Below, one piece after another: positions 1 through 9,185 of a stretch of 22,973 bases of DNA (position 1 is its first letter; every line of letters begins with the position of its first letter). The notes beneath the pieces were generated by a model. The model did not search any database, had not been told where the DNA came from, and worked only from the letters and a program-made list of their open reading frames with translations. Origin of the DNA: Chara braunii (Eukaryota > Streptophyta > Charophyceae > Charales > Characeae); NCBI GenBank assembly GCA_003427395.1, contig BFEA01000188.1, positions 2,314,603 to 2,337,575 on the forward strand. The letters are read 5' to 3'. Position numbers and translations under genes: made by a program.

Positions 1-1180
1 AAATCTTTAAAGAGAAGATCTGATCTGATCTGGACTGACCCGACATCCATCATACATCACACATGTGAGAGGGGAGGAGGGACCGCAATCACAGAAGAAA
101 GGTCCCTCCTTCACACACCCACATGGGGAGATGCCACGGATGAGAGATGTGGGGGGAGGGACGAGACGAAGGAGAAGGAGGTGAGGGAGTAGACCAAGAT
201 CGCGATAGCGAAGTCCCAAAAATAGTCCCTTGCCGAGTGTCCAATCAATGTCTGTCCCAAAAATGTTGAATCAAATCCTGGGCAATGTGCCCAACATAAC
301 CTCTGCCTGTTTCTCCAACCGATAACATCTCTCACTCTCGTAGATGAAGAATAAGTAAGAAAGAGGAGGAAGAGGGAGAAAGGAGAGAGAGAGAGATGGA
401 GGAGGAAGAAGAAGAAATGACGTCCTCCTTGCTATCTCACCTGCAGGTAGCTGTCACCGTACTGACTATGGTCATTGTCGTGTGCAGGTACCGCGCAGAG
501 CCCAGCTATGGCGCCAGGTAAGTTCGCCGCTTGCAGGTAAGGCCTCCGCCTCTCTCCACTACCTACTCCGCTACTCCCTACTTCGTAGCTTGACGCAGAA
601 TAGCGCTGCTTCAACCGGCAGCATGTCGCTCCAGAAGTGAGCTACTCGTACTGTCCCTGCCCAGCCGCTGCCCAGCTATTTGTAGTGCTGGGCCGGCTGG
701 GCCTACCTGATGCTGGCCTCAGAAAATGACCCAGCTGGCCTGGGTCCCTACCGGACGTCCAGACCACGCTGCTGATGCAGCAAGGCGCAGAAATGCGCCT
801 GGCCTAAAAACGGCCCGGTACCTGTGCACATAGCCCAAGGCGTCGCCTTGGGACCTGCAGGACCGAGACGACGCCTGTACCTACTGGTTTGGCACCAAAA
901 TGCGCCTGGCCTCGTTTCGGGCCTGCCTCCGGTGTACCCAGTCCCAAGGTCCGGCCTTGGGGCTGCAATTCCGAAACAGCACCTGACAGACAAAGTAAGA
1001 CAGCACACACACACAGAAAGGTAAGTAAACTAAACCTATTCTAACTAGTGTGCTACCTAGGGCTTGAAGGGCCGCCGTGGGCCTCCACGCCGCGTGCTGT
1101 ATGGTAAGCGGCCTGGGGGGGGCCCTCAGCAACCGCAGGGCCCCTCAAATGGGGCCCGTGTGCAGGTGTAGCATGCAACA
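1..1180 (-). repeat. 3' LTR of the gypsy element (truncated by window start)
   Basis: This stretch aligns along its length to 8006-9185. It ends on the plus strand in GCATGCAACA, so on the element strand the LTR starts TGTTGCATGC. The other terminus, seen only in the right copy, reads GCATGCGTCA on the element strand, giving TG...CA ends with a short GCATGC inverted repeat. About 150 bases of this LTR lie before the window, judged from the right copy (7763 to 7909). Inside are a diverged internal duplication with hairpins (791-860 and 898-967) and an A/G-rich plus-strand tract around 350-420. Confidence 0.93.
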
Positions 1181-1190
1181 CCCCCCCCTC
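1181..1190 (-). promoter_or_regulatory. Polypurine tract (plus-strand primer site) of the gypsy element
   Basis: On the element strand the tract reads GAGGGGGGGG and directly abuts the TG of the 3' LTR. It is the expected RNase H-resistant primer for plus-strand DNA synthesis. The pol reading frame ends just before it, with TAA at 1192-1194. Confidence 0.9.
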
Positions 1191-1191
1191 G

Positions 1192-2780
1192 TTATGAAGT
1201 CAAGCCGGGTCGAGGGCGAAGCTGACGATCTGAAGGTGGAACTTGGACGCGGGTGCGGCGTGGAGCCGAAGATGCCGGCTTGCCTTGCAACTTGCATTAG
1301 TAGCGTGCGAGGACGTCGGGAGCTGTTGCTTGAAGTTCTACACGGTTCAACCATCTGTCAGCTCTATGGGTGCAATATGCAAAATGGATCAAGAATTCAG
1401 TCGGCCTGTTGCCGTAACGTCGCTAGGATATGATGTCGCCAACCTCTTGGAAACTGTCCATCGAGGGTGGGTCTTGCGATCATCACCCGGGAAAGTCGTC
1501 AAGTTCCGCTGGCGTGTAGAGAGCCAACTTGGAACAGTGAAAGACCGGGTTGACGGACAAGTGGGCGGGCACCTGAATGATAAACGAAGGTCCTTCGGGT
1601 GCATCCCCAGTGGGTGCCACGATCGGCCAGGGCCCCATCCATTTCGGAAGGAGCTTGTGAGAGAGATCTTGTTCGAGGCTGAATTCCGCAGCGGAAACCC
1701 ATACGAGGTCACCAGCGCGGAACGAACAAGGAAGACGCTGGCGGTTGGCCTGTTGGCGCATGCGTTGCTGCGTCTTTGACATCTGGTCGCGTGCCTTGAC
1801 AAGAAGCTCTTGCATCCGACGAATGAAGAGAAGATGGTCGTCACTCTCGGTCGCCCGTGGGATGATTGTGTCCAATGAAAATTGACCGACGAGCCATACT
1901 CGAACTCAAAGGGCGACATCCCGATAGCCGGATGGATGGACGAGTTGTATGCCAACTCGATATCCGGCAGCCGCTCGACCCAATCCTTTTGGTCGGGACG
2001 GATGAGAGTGTGAAGAAGGACCTGTGTCGTCTGATGTGCCCTCTCCGTTTGGCCATCGGTTTGAGGGTGACGAGCCGAACTCGGCTTGAGGGATGAGCCC
2101 CATCATTTGATGAGCGCCAACTAAAAATCGGACATGAACCGAGTGTCGCGGTCGCGGAAGATCTCCTTGGGGTGACCCTTGGTTTGAATCCAACCAGCAT
2201 AAAGAACCTCGGCCAACTCCGGTGCCTTGGCGTGGTAGCGACAAGGCAAGAACATGGCAAACTTGGTGAGTCTGTCAACCACCGTGAGAATCCCATCCAC
2301 ACCCGTCTTGTGCTTGGGGAACGGCCCGGTAATGTCCATGGCAATCGCTTCCCTTCGGCGCAAGGGGACTGGTAATGGTCACAGTTCGCTGTACGAACGA
2401 TGATTGTGGGATTTGCAACGTCGGCAAACCTCGCATGCCTCACAATAGCGCGTGACGTCGTCGAGATAACCGGGCCACCAAAAGCGCTCGCGGAGTCGGT
2501 CAATCATACAATTGACTCAAAAGTGTCCGGTGGCGGGGGCGTCGTGGAACTCGCCAAGAAGCCTCGTGCGCAAGTGTGAATCTTGCGGCACACAAAGTAG
2601 ATCCTTCCCCTGCGAGTGAACGAGCAAGTATCCCTCTTGGATCCGATAGTGCGAAGGCGCCGGATTGGGAGAGGAACAATTTGCGTCCTTGTCGCGAAAT
2701 TCGGGGTCGGCTTGATAGTCGCGGATGAATTTGTCCCGCAAGTCATCCTCTATCTCGAAGGTCGAGTAGACGGCGTTGCA
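1192..2780 (-). pseudogene. pol (integrase region): Integrase with GPY/F module and chromodomain-like tail, degraded
   Basis: Integrase inserts the cDNA into host chromatin. The HHCC zinc-binding domain shows as EFHDAPATGHF (ending at 2518) and then CEACEVC. The catalytic core has Asp in AMDITGPFP, Asp in the FRDRDTRF segment and Glu in HPQTDGQTER, so the DDE triad survives. A GPY/F-like segment, KLLPKWMGPWPI, follows. After two adjacent TGA codons (1480-1485) the frame continues with SFQEVGDIIS, RRYGNRPTEFLIHF and a Trp-rich segment, which resembles a chromodomain. Stops lie at 2515-2517, 2379-2381, 2121-2123, 2103-2105, 1480-1485, 1423-1425 and 1297-1299; the natural end is TAA at 1192-1194. 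One frame change, consistent with loss of one base, falls near 1880. Chromodomain assignment is weaker than the integrase call. Confidence 0.9.
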
Positions 2781-4165
2781 GTAATCCAAACGTTGTGAAA
2801 GAGCATCCGCAAAACGGTTTGACTTCCCTGGAATATGATCGGGAAAGAAGTCGAACTGGTCGATGAAAGTCATCCAACGGGTAATCGTGCTATTGACGGT
2901 GTCTTGGGTCTTGTAAAAGACCAACGGATTGTTGTCCATTACCCATCGGAATTGGCGTCGACCAAGGAGGAAGTGCTGCCACCGCTTGAGTGCGTGGACG
3001 AAGGCGAGAAGTTCCTTCTTGCGTGCATCATCGATTGAATGCACGACCGACACTTTCTTGGTGAAGTATTTGACCGGGTGCCCGTCCACGCCATCATGTT
3101 GTTCGAGGATGGCACCAATGCCATAGCTGAACACATCTGTAGTGACGCGCATTGGCAATAGAGGGTCGTATATTCGCAAGACTTCCGCTGATAGCAATGT
3201 GGCCTTAAGGGCCAAAAATGATTCCCGCGCATCCGTCCCAAAGTCAAATGGTCGGTCCTCGCATTGAAGCTTGGATAAGTGGGCTGCGATCTTCGAGTAC
3301 CCTTTGATGAAACGTTGGTAGTAGCCGGCAAGACCAAGGACCGAACGGACATCCGTGACGTTCCGCGGCTCTGGCCAATCTTGGGTGATTTGAATCTTGT
3401 CCAACAACGGACTGATGCCTTGAGGAATGACGAAATGGCCCAAGTATTCCAACTCTTGACGTACGAATTCACACTTGTCGCGGTTGGCTTTGTACTTGGC
3501 GCGACGGAATGTCTCCAACACTTGTCGAAGATGCTCGAGATGTTCCTCCAATGTCCGACTATAGACGAGGATGTCGTCCAAGTAGACCAGCACAAACCGG
3601 TCTAGCATTGCACGGAACTCGTTGGTCATCGCCGCTTGAAAAGTCACCTGGGCATTGGTGAGTCCGAAAGGCATGATGATCCACTCAAAATGCTCGTACC
3701 GTGTCTTAAACGCGGTTTTGTAGCAATCTTGCGGGCGTATCGAAATCTGATGATACCCCGACTTCGAATTCAGTTTGGAAAAAAACTTTGCGTCGTCCAA
3801 ACGCTCCAGAAGGTCGTCAATACGAGGAAGAGGTCCCGCGTTCTTGACGGTTTGTGCATTGAGCTTGCGGTAATCGATGCATAGGCGAAGATCCTTGTTC
3901 TTCTTCCGCACGAAGAGAACCAGCGCACCATAGGGTGAGCTACTAGGCCGGATCCATCCTTTGTCCAACAAATCGTTGAGCTGCGCGCGGAGTACTGTAA
4001 GTTCCTCCTCGCTCATGCGATAGATGCAACCTTTCGGCGACACGACACCGGCCTCGAGAATGACCTCGTGGGAGATCGGCCGATCCGGCACCACGTCGGT
4101 AGGTGACTCGAAGATGTCGACGAATTCGTCAAGCAACCGTACCACACGGGGTCCGAAGACAAGTA
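2781..4165 (-). pseudogene. pol (RT-RNase H region): Reverse transcriptase and RNase H of the gypsy element
   Basis: The frame is open from 4388 down to the stop at 2515-2517; RT homology begins near 4165. RT copies element RNA into cDNA and RNase H removes the template. Visible motifs are RLCIDYRKLN, MPFGLTNAQVTFQ, the active-site YLDD at 3573-3584, and the thumb/connection segment DVRSVLGLAGYYQRFI. RNase H motifs follow: TTDVFSYGIGAIL, KKELLAFVHAL and MDNNPLVF, ending in HIPGKSNRFADALSQ. The motif that normally reads LDLKSGYHQI reads LNSKSGYHQI here: AAT at 3768-3770 puts Asn in place of the first catalytic Asp. The polymerase is therefore predicted dead although the frame is otherwise long and clean. 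N-terminal RT residues are reached from the protease frame through a frame change near 4165. Confidence 0.95.
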
Positions 4166-5188
4166 TGTGGGTTGAGATTCGGTTGCAGCGGTGCGAAGAA
4201 AACATAGGCCTATCTCGTTGGTCTGCTCGTAAGCGCAAGTGGCTCGAAAATATTTGGTTGTTACAACTTGGCATCGGATCGAAGGGTGCGGAAGAGGGAT
4301 GGTACATAGTACTTCGGCGCCAAACGCGTCGCGGAATGTAAGTGTCCGCCGATGGAAGTTGACCGTGTGATCCGCACTTGCAAGCCAAGGCATGCCCAAA
4401 ATGATGTCGAAGTCCATGTCCAAGACGTCAAAAGTCACCGGTTCGCATGCATGAGGTGCGAAATAGACCGGTACGGCCTCGATGTAGCGGTCAAGGAGCT
4501 GTTGCGTCCGACCGTCCGCCAACTTGATCGTCGTAGGGTGTGCTTTCCTTCGAACTTGTGGGCCAAGGTCGGCCCTTCGCATAAAGGACTGACTAATGAA
4601 ATTGCGAGTCGCGCCGCTATCCAGCAAAGTGCTGCAGGACGCTTGCCCGACTTGGATGCAATCATAAAGGAGCGGTGCGTTGTTGTCGTCGTACAGCTGC
4701 ATGCGAAACTCGTGGGCCACCTTGCTAACGTACGCGAGAATGTCCCTTACTGCGACTTCGTTCTCCGTTGGCGAAGTTGGTGGTGCATAGAAGGCTAGGT
4801 ATGTATGTAGATGAGCGCTAAGAGCTGCGCATTGCGGCTCTGGTAAGCAGCCGGTGGAAGGGGGAGGGAGCCATGCAAAATCCTCGGGCGTCAACGGGTC
4901 CAAGTCCTTTATGTTGAATGCGCGCACCGAATCCCATGAAGGTCCACTTGAAGACGACTCAATGTTGCTGCTTCCGATCGGAGAAGAAACCGCACATACA
5001 TCATGTCCTTGGGCTCGTGAATTTAACGAAGGTACGAGCCGGGCAGCATAGTCCTCGAAAGAATAAAGAATGGGAGGACTTACGACTTCCACATGTGCCC
5101 CGAAACCGAGGGAGGTTACCCGTGGGGCAACCGGTTCCGAAGGCGTCGAGAGTGTCGTCGCATCACTCTCGGCGGTGCTCACTTTCCC
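4166..5188 (-). CDS. pol (protease region): Retropepsin-type protease at the pol N-terminus
   Basis: The frame is open from the gag stop to about 4013 and lies -1 relative to gag. It would be translated as a Gag-Pro-Pol fusion that is then cleaved by this aspartic protease. About 185 poorly conserved, Ser/Pro-rich residues come first. The protease core has the active-site motif LLDSGATRNFIS (around residues 186-197 counted from 5182), then DIILGMPWL, the usual second signature of gypsy proteases. There is no independent ATG at the junction: the first pol codons read GTG AGC ACC, which supports entry by frameshift, not by initiation. The frame must change near 4165 to reach RT. No stop lies inside the protease domain. 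Confidence 0.88.
5147..5188 (-). promoter_or_regulatory. Candidate -1 ribosomal frameshift signal at the gag/pro junction
   Basis: On the element strand the gag frame reads G GGA AAG TGA. GGGAAAG (5182-5188) fits the X-XXY-YYZ slippery pattern and sits directly before the gag stop (5179-5181). Ten bases after the heptamer, CGAGAGTG (5164-5171) and CACTCTCG (5147-5154) form a perfect 8-bp stem with a 9-base loop. A slip of one base back enters the protease frame. Z = G is less usual than C or T in known sites. Confidence 0.65.
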
Positions 5189-6697
5189 GACTGGCCGGGG
5201 CCCTTGGCTTTCGTGGGATAGTTCACGGTCTCATGTGCCGTGCAGTTGCACCACAAACAATAACGGTACTTGCTGCAGACGCGATATCCGCGCTCCGTCA
5301 TACCGTATTGTGTCCAAGGTTCTTGAGCTGGAGCCACTTGTCCGGGCCCAGAAGAAGTGGTGTTTGTCTTCGTTTTGTCGCGCCCTCGTCCTTTGGCGGG
5401 GCGGCCACCATTCTGGGCAGCTGCTAATCTGTCTCCCTCGGCAGAAGAGGCAGCCTCGTTTGAAGTTGAAGGGTCGTTTGGCGTTGCTGCCGCGACCACG
5501 AACACTTTCGGCTGATTCTGATACGCGCCCTGGCTGGTTGTCGACGAACAACCAATGTTCTTGGCTTCCAAGTTCGTCACAATGATCTGCGCGACCTTGT
5601 TGAAGAGTTCCTCACTTGTGTTGAGGTTCTCAGTGACCTGAGTTAACGCATTTTGCAACGCTAGGCACGACCTTTTGATGAAGTAGAGCTTGATGCCGTC
5701 GAAGTTCAGTGACAGCTTGGGCGTGCTTGCCAGACGTTGGAACTCAGATATCCAGTCTCCACTTGGCATGCTGTTCTGTGAGAATGTCAGCAGCTTGTCC
5801 ATCGCCTGATGCTCGGGCGGTTCCACTTGGAAACGTTTCTTCCATGCCGCCGTAAGATCGGCCCATGTGATGAAGTTGTGTAGACTGTGCATGCATGTGC
5901 GGACAACATGTTGTCCAGCCATGCTTGGCATGCACCTCCTAACCGAGAGTACAAGTATGCATGCCGGTTTGTGTGGACGACATGGTGGATGTCCAACTTT
6001 AATTCGAACTGGCACCACCAAGGTATAGGCTCCGTCTTCGATGCATCACAGAAGATCGGGAGCCCCTCAAATTTGGGGATGCTCTCATGAGGTGCTGAGC
6101 TCAGTGTGGCTGTTGCCCCAACCTGCTGGTCCAGTCGTTGTGTCTCGGTCTTGAGCATTCCCACGTCTATCTCCAAGACGTTGACGCGGTCGACGAGGTC
6201 GAAAGGGACGGCGCTGGAGGTGGCGGCTGGTCGCTGCTCCAGCTGCTGTATGCGCTTAGTCAGCGCCTGATTGGCTGGTCGAGAGAGTGAATGTCCTCCT
6301 GCTGTGCGACGCAAGTAGCGAGGAGGTTCGTGACGCAGTTGAGCAGGAGAGCAATCCTGGTCCCGTAGTCAACATAGTCTCCATTCTCGGCCCCCTTCTG
6401 CCAATCCCTCGCCTGTGCGTGTAACATAGTTTCCTCCCTGAAGAGAATCTCCCGACGCCGTACTCGTTCTTCATCGGCGGCCTTTGCTGCTGCTGCTGCG
6501 TGCTTCTGTCGTTGGTCTTCGGCGATCTGACGCAGCCTCTCTGCCTTTGCCTCCCTCTTCTTCCGTGCTGCTGCTGATGCTTCTACCCATTGCTTGCTTT
6601 CGGCCATGATGGCCGCCAAACGTGCCTCATAGGCCTCGTCAGTCTCGTTGGCTTTCTGATCCATCCCTGCTGTCTGTGAACGAGTGAGCAGGGTCAT
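5179..6697 (-). pseudogene. gag: Gag (capsid/nucleocapsid) of the gypsy element, frame-broken
   Basis: The chosen ATG (6695-6697) starts MTLLTRSQTAGMD, a beginning typical of gypsy Gag. An Ala/Glu/Lys/Arg-rich helical region with coiled-coil character comes next, then a capsid-like part with PKFEGLPIF and ITWADLTAAWKKRF. A low-complexity linker and a zinc knuckle (5218-5259) follow. The knuckle reads C-X2-C-X4-H-X4 with Tyr (TAT, 5218-5220) where the last Cys is expected, so RNA binding is probably impaired. Two frame changes, near 6290 and near 5890, break the protein into three frames; each fits loss of one base. The final frame ends at TGA 5179-5181, immediately after a slippery heptamer. 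Confidence 0.85.
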
Positions 6698-7600
6698 GTG
6701 CCGCGGGTAGCTGACGTGGCCTTCAAAAAATAGGGACTTAGCAAGGCTGTAGCCAAAATTGATGGGCAGTTGAGCAATAAGAAGAGGAGAAGGAGTTGGG
6801 AGGGAGAGGTGGGAGTGGGGAAATCGAGTGAATCGCCCAGATAAGGAGCCACTAATCAAAAATAAAAAGTTGGAACTTTGCAAAAATTTCGAGAAAATAA
6901 ATAAAAATGTATTAAATAATTATTAATTAATCAAATTTCTCGATTGCAAGTTCGGTAGGTCTCCTATGTTCCCCACAACAGGTAATTCGAAAAAATTTCG
7001 AATTTCAGACTGCCAAGAAAAATAATAGCGAATGGAGATGATCACAATAACTGAACTGCGAAAATAAAAAATTCCGCAAGTTTGGAGAATTCCAAAACAT
7101 AAAAAAATTCGAAATTTCTCAAGTGAGAGTATGCGCAGTTTGAAAATAAATGACTATGGAGGAATTTTCCCGTAAAAAATAATTTTGCGAATCTGGGAAT
7201 AACGGTCAAATTTCAAAAATTTTATTACCCCCGGAATGCGTGAATAAAAAACACAACAAAATTTTTTGAGAATAAGTTCGACATAATGAATTTCAGAAAA
7301 AAAATTCGAAATTTCGAATTAACGGGAATTTGCAAAGGAAAAGATGAATCGAAAAGAAATTCGTAATATTTTCGAACCTCCAGCACCAGAATTTCGAATT
7401 TCATAAAAGAAAAAAACAAAACTTTCAGATGCTACGCTATTGCGATTTTCCACGAATGAAAATAGCGGAAAAATAAAAAAATAAAAATAAAAAAAATCGA
7501 TTTCGGCAGTTAGGTCAAAATCCGCGCTCTTGGGGACTAATTAGTGTAAACTAATCAATCAATCAATCAATCAATGATCAATCAATCAATCAATCAATCA

Positions 7601-7650
<50 letters not shown>

Positions 7651-7654
7651 GGTT

Positions 7655-7693
<39 letters not shown>

Positions 7694-7747
7694 TTTTTAT
7701 TGTCCCCGCACTTGTGCCGGATCAGGTTGTCCTGATTCACAAGCGGG
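6698..7747 (-). other. AT-rich 5' leader of the gypsy element
   Basis: This is untranslated sequence between the primer site and gag. About 6880-7500 is strongly AT-rich and contains seven TTCGAA palindromes (6986, 6997, 7108, 7305, 7313, 7371 and 7393). A CAAT microsatellite follows. Short open frames here are low-complexity and not supported as genes. Confidence 0.8.
7551..7694. repeat. (CAAT)n microsatellite with interruptions
   Basis: About 140 bp of tandem CAAT/ATCA units, interrupted at about 7575, 7600 and 7650 by GATC, AAAC and GGTT variants. It lies in the transcribed leader of the retrotransposon, so on the element RNA it reads as ATTG repeats. Confidence 0.97.
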
Positions 7748-7759
7748 GCTCCGATACCA
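7748..7759 (-). promoter_or_regulatory. Primer binding site, initiator tRNA-Met type
   Basis: On the element strand it reads TGGTATCGGAGC, one mismatch from the standard plant retrotransposon site TGGTATCAGAGC complementary to initiator tRNA-Met. It lies three bases after the CA end of the 5' LTR, the normal position for priming first-strand synthesis. Confidence 0.92.
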
Positions 7760-7762
7760 AAC

Positions 7763-9185
7763 TGACGCATGCCCAATGGGACAATGCGTGGGGAGCCAAG
7801 GATCCTTAATATGATGAAAAGGACTGAAATGCACAATGCAAGATCAGCATAGCATCAACAAGCAATGTACATTCCGATACATACAAGATGACACAAAGTG
7901 GCGCAGCGGAAATCTTTAAAGAGAAGATCTGATCTGATCTGGACTGACCCGACATCCATCATACATCACACATGTGAGAGGGGAGGAGGGACCGCAATCA
8001 CAGANAAATCTTTAAAGAGAAGATCTGATCTGATCTGGACTGACCCGACATCCATCATACATCACACATGTGAGAGGGGAGGAGGGACCGCAATCACAGA
8101 CGAAAGGTCCCTCCTTCACACACACACATGGGGAGATGCCACGAATGAGAGATGGGGGGGGAGGGACGAGACGAAGGAAAAGGAGGTGAGGGAGTAGACC
8201 AAGATCGCGATAGCAAAGTCCCAAAAATAGTCCCTTGCCGAGTGTCCAATCAATGTCGGTCCCAAAAATGTCGAATCAGATCCTGGGCAATGTGCCCAAC
8301 ATAACCTCTGCCTGTTTCTCCTACTTATAATTTCTCTCACTCTCATAGATGAAGAAGAAGGTAAGAAAGAGGAGGAAGAGGGAGGAAGGAGAGAAAGAGA
8401 GATGGAGGAGGAGGAAGAAGAAGATGACGTCCTCCTTGCTATCTCACCTGCAGGTAGCTGTCACCGTACTGACTGTGGTCATTGTCGTGTGCAGGTACCG
8501 CGCGGAGCCCGGCTATGGCGCCAGGTAAGTTCGCCGCTTGCAGGTAAGGCCTCTGCCTCTCTCCATTACCTACTCCGCTACTCCCTACTTCGTAGCTTGA
8601 CGCAGAATAGCGCTGCTTCAACCGGCAGCGTGTCGCTCCAGAAGTGAGCTACTCGAACTGTCCCTGCCCAGCCGCTGCCCAGCTATTTGTAGTGCTGGGC
8701 CGGCTGGGCCTACCTGATGCTGGCTTCAGAAAACGGCCCAGCTGGTCTGGGTCCCTACCGGACGTCCAGACCGCGCTGCTGATGCAGCAAGGCCCAGAAA
8801 TGCGCCCGGCCTAAAAACGGCCCGGTACCTGTGCACCTAGCCCAAGGCGTCGCCTTGGGACCTGCAGGACCGAAACGACGCCTGTACCTACTGGTTTGGC
8901 GCCAAAATGTGCCTGGCCTCGTTTCGGGCCTGCCTCCGGTGTACCCAGTCCCAAGGTCCGGCCTTGGGGCTGCAAGTCCAAAACGGCACCTGACAGACAA
9001 AGTAAGACAGCACACACACACAGAAAGGTAAGTAAACTAAACCTATTCTAACTAGTGTGCTACCTAGGGCCTGAAGGGCCGCCGTAGGCCTCCAGGGCGC
9101 GTGCTGTATGGTTCGCTGTCTGGGGGGCCATCAGCAACCGTCGGGCCCCTCAAATGGGGCCCGTGTGCAGGTGCAGCATGCAACA
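7763..9185 (-). repeat. 5' LTR of the gypsy element (with an assembly duplication inside)
   Basis: On the element strand it begins TGTTGCATGC at 9185 and ends GCATGCGTCA at 7763. The span is 1,423 bases but includes a repeated 95-bp block and one N (see 7910-8100), so the true LTR is about 1,327 bp. It should hold the promoter and RNA start; I could not place a TATA box with confidence. It contains the same hairpin-bearing internal duplication as the other LTR (palindromes at 8841-8859 and 8950-8968). Confidence 0.93.
7910..8100. other. Assembly seam: identical 95-bp blocks flanking a single N
   Basis: Bases 7910-8004 and 8006-8100 are identical and are separated by one N at 8005. The same block also opens the window (1-95). 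This is the pattern left when two overlapping contigs are abutted with a placeholder base and not merged. Confidence 0.93.

Larger units (their letters stand above)
1..9185 (-). mobile_element. Ty3/gypsy chromovirus-type LTR retrotransposon, nearly complete, inactivated
   Basis: The element is read on the minus strand. It has two LTRs, a primer binding site, gag, protease, reverse transcriptase, RNase H, integrase and a chromodomain-like tail, then a polypurine tract. The order PR-RT-RH-IN is diagnostic of Ty3/gypsy, and a chromodomain-like C-terminus points to a chromovirus. The left boundary is outside the window, so target-site duplication cannot be tested. The right boundary at 9185 is supported by the CA/TG terminus, and because a diverged host repeat (second copy near 9518) begins exactly at 9186. 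By eye the two LTRs differ at about 17 places in the first 350 aligned bases, so the insertion is not recent. Several stops, several frame changes and lost catalytic residues show it cannot act autonomously. Confidence 0.95.

Noticed and set aside
824-1024. Open frames present in both LTRs (also 8831-9031)
   Set aside because: Conservation is explained by LTR identity, and the composition follows the GC-rich hairpin units.
1243-5585. Plus-strand open frames of 100-178 codons across the pol region
   Set aside because: They are complementary shadows of the protease, RT and integrase frames and contain no domain.
7225-7419. 64-codon minus-strand frame in the gypsy leader
   Set aside because: AT-rich low-complexity translation with no domain, lying in untranslated leader.
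7910-8100. Biological tandem duplication in the LTR
   Set aside because: The two copies are identical and separated by exactly one N, which marks a scaffolding join.
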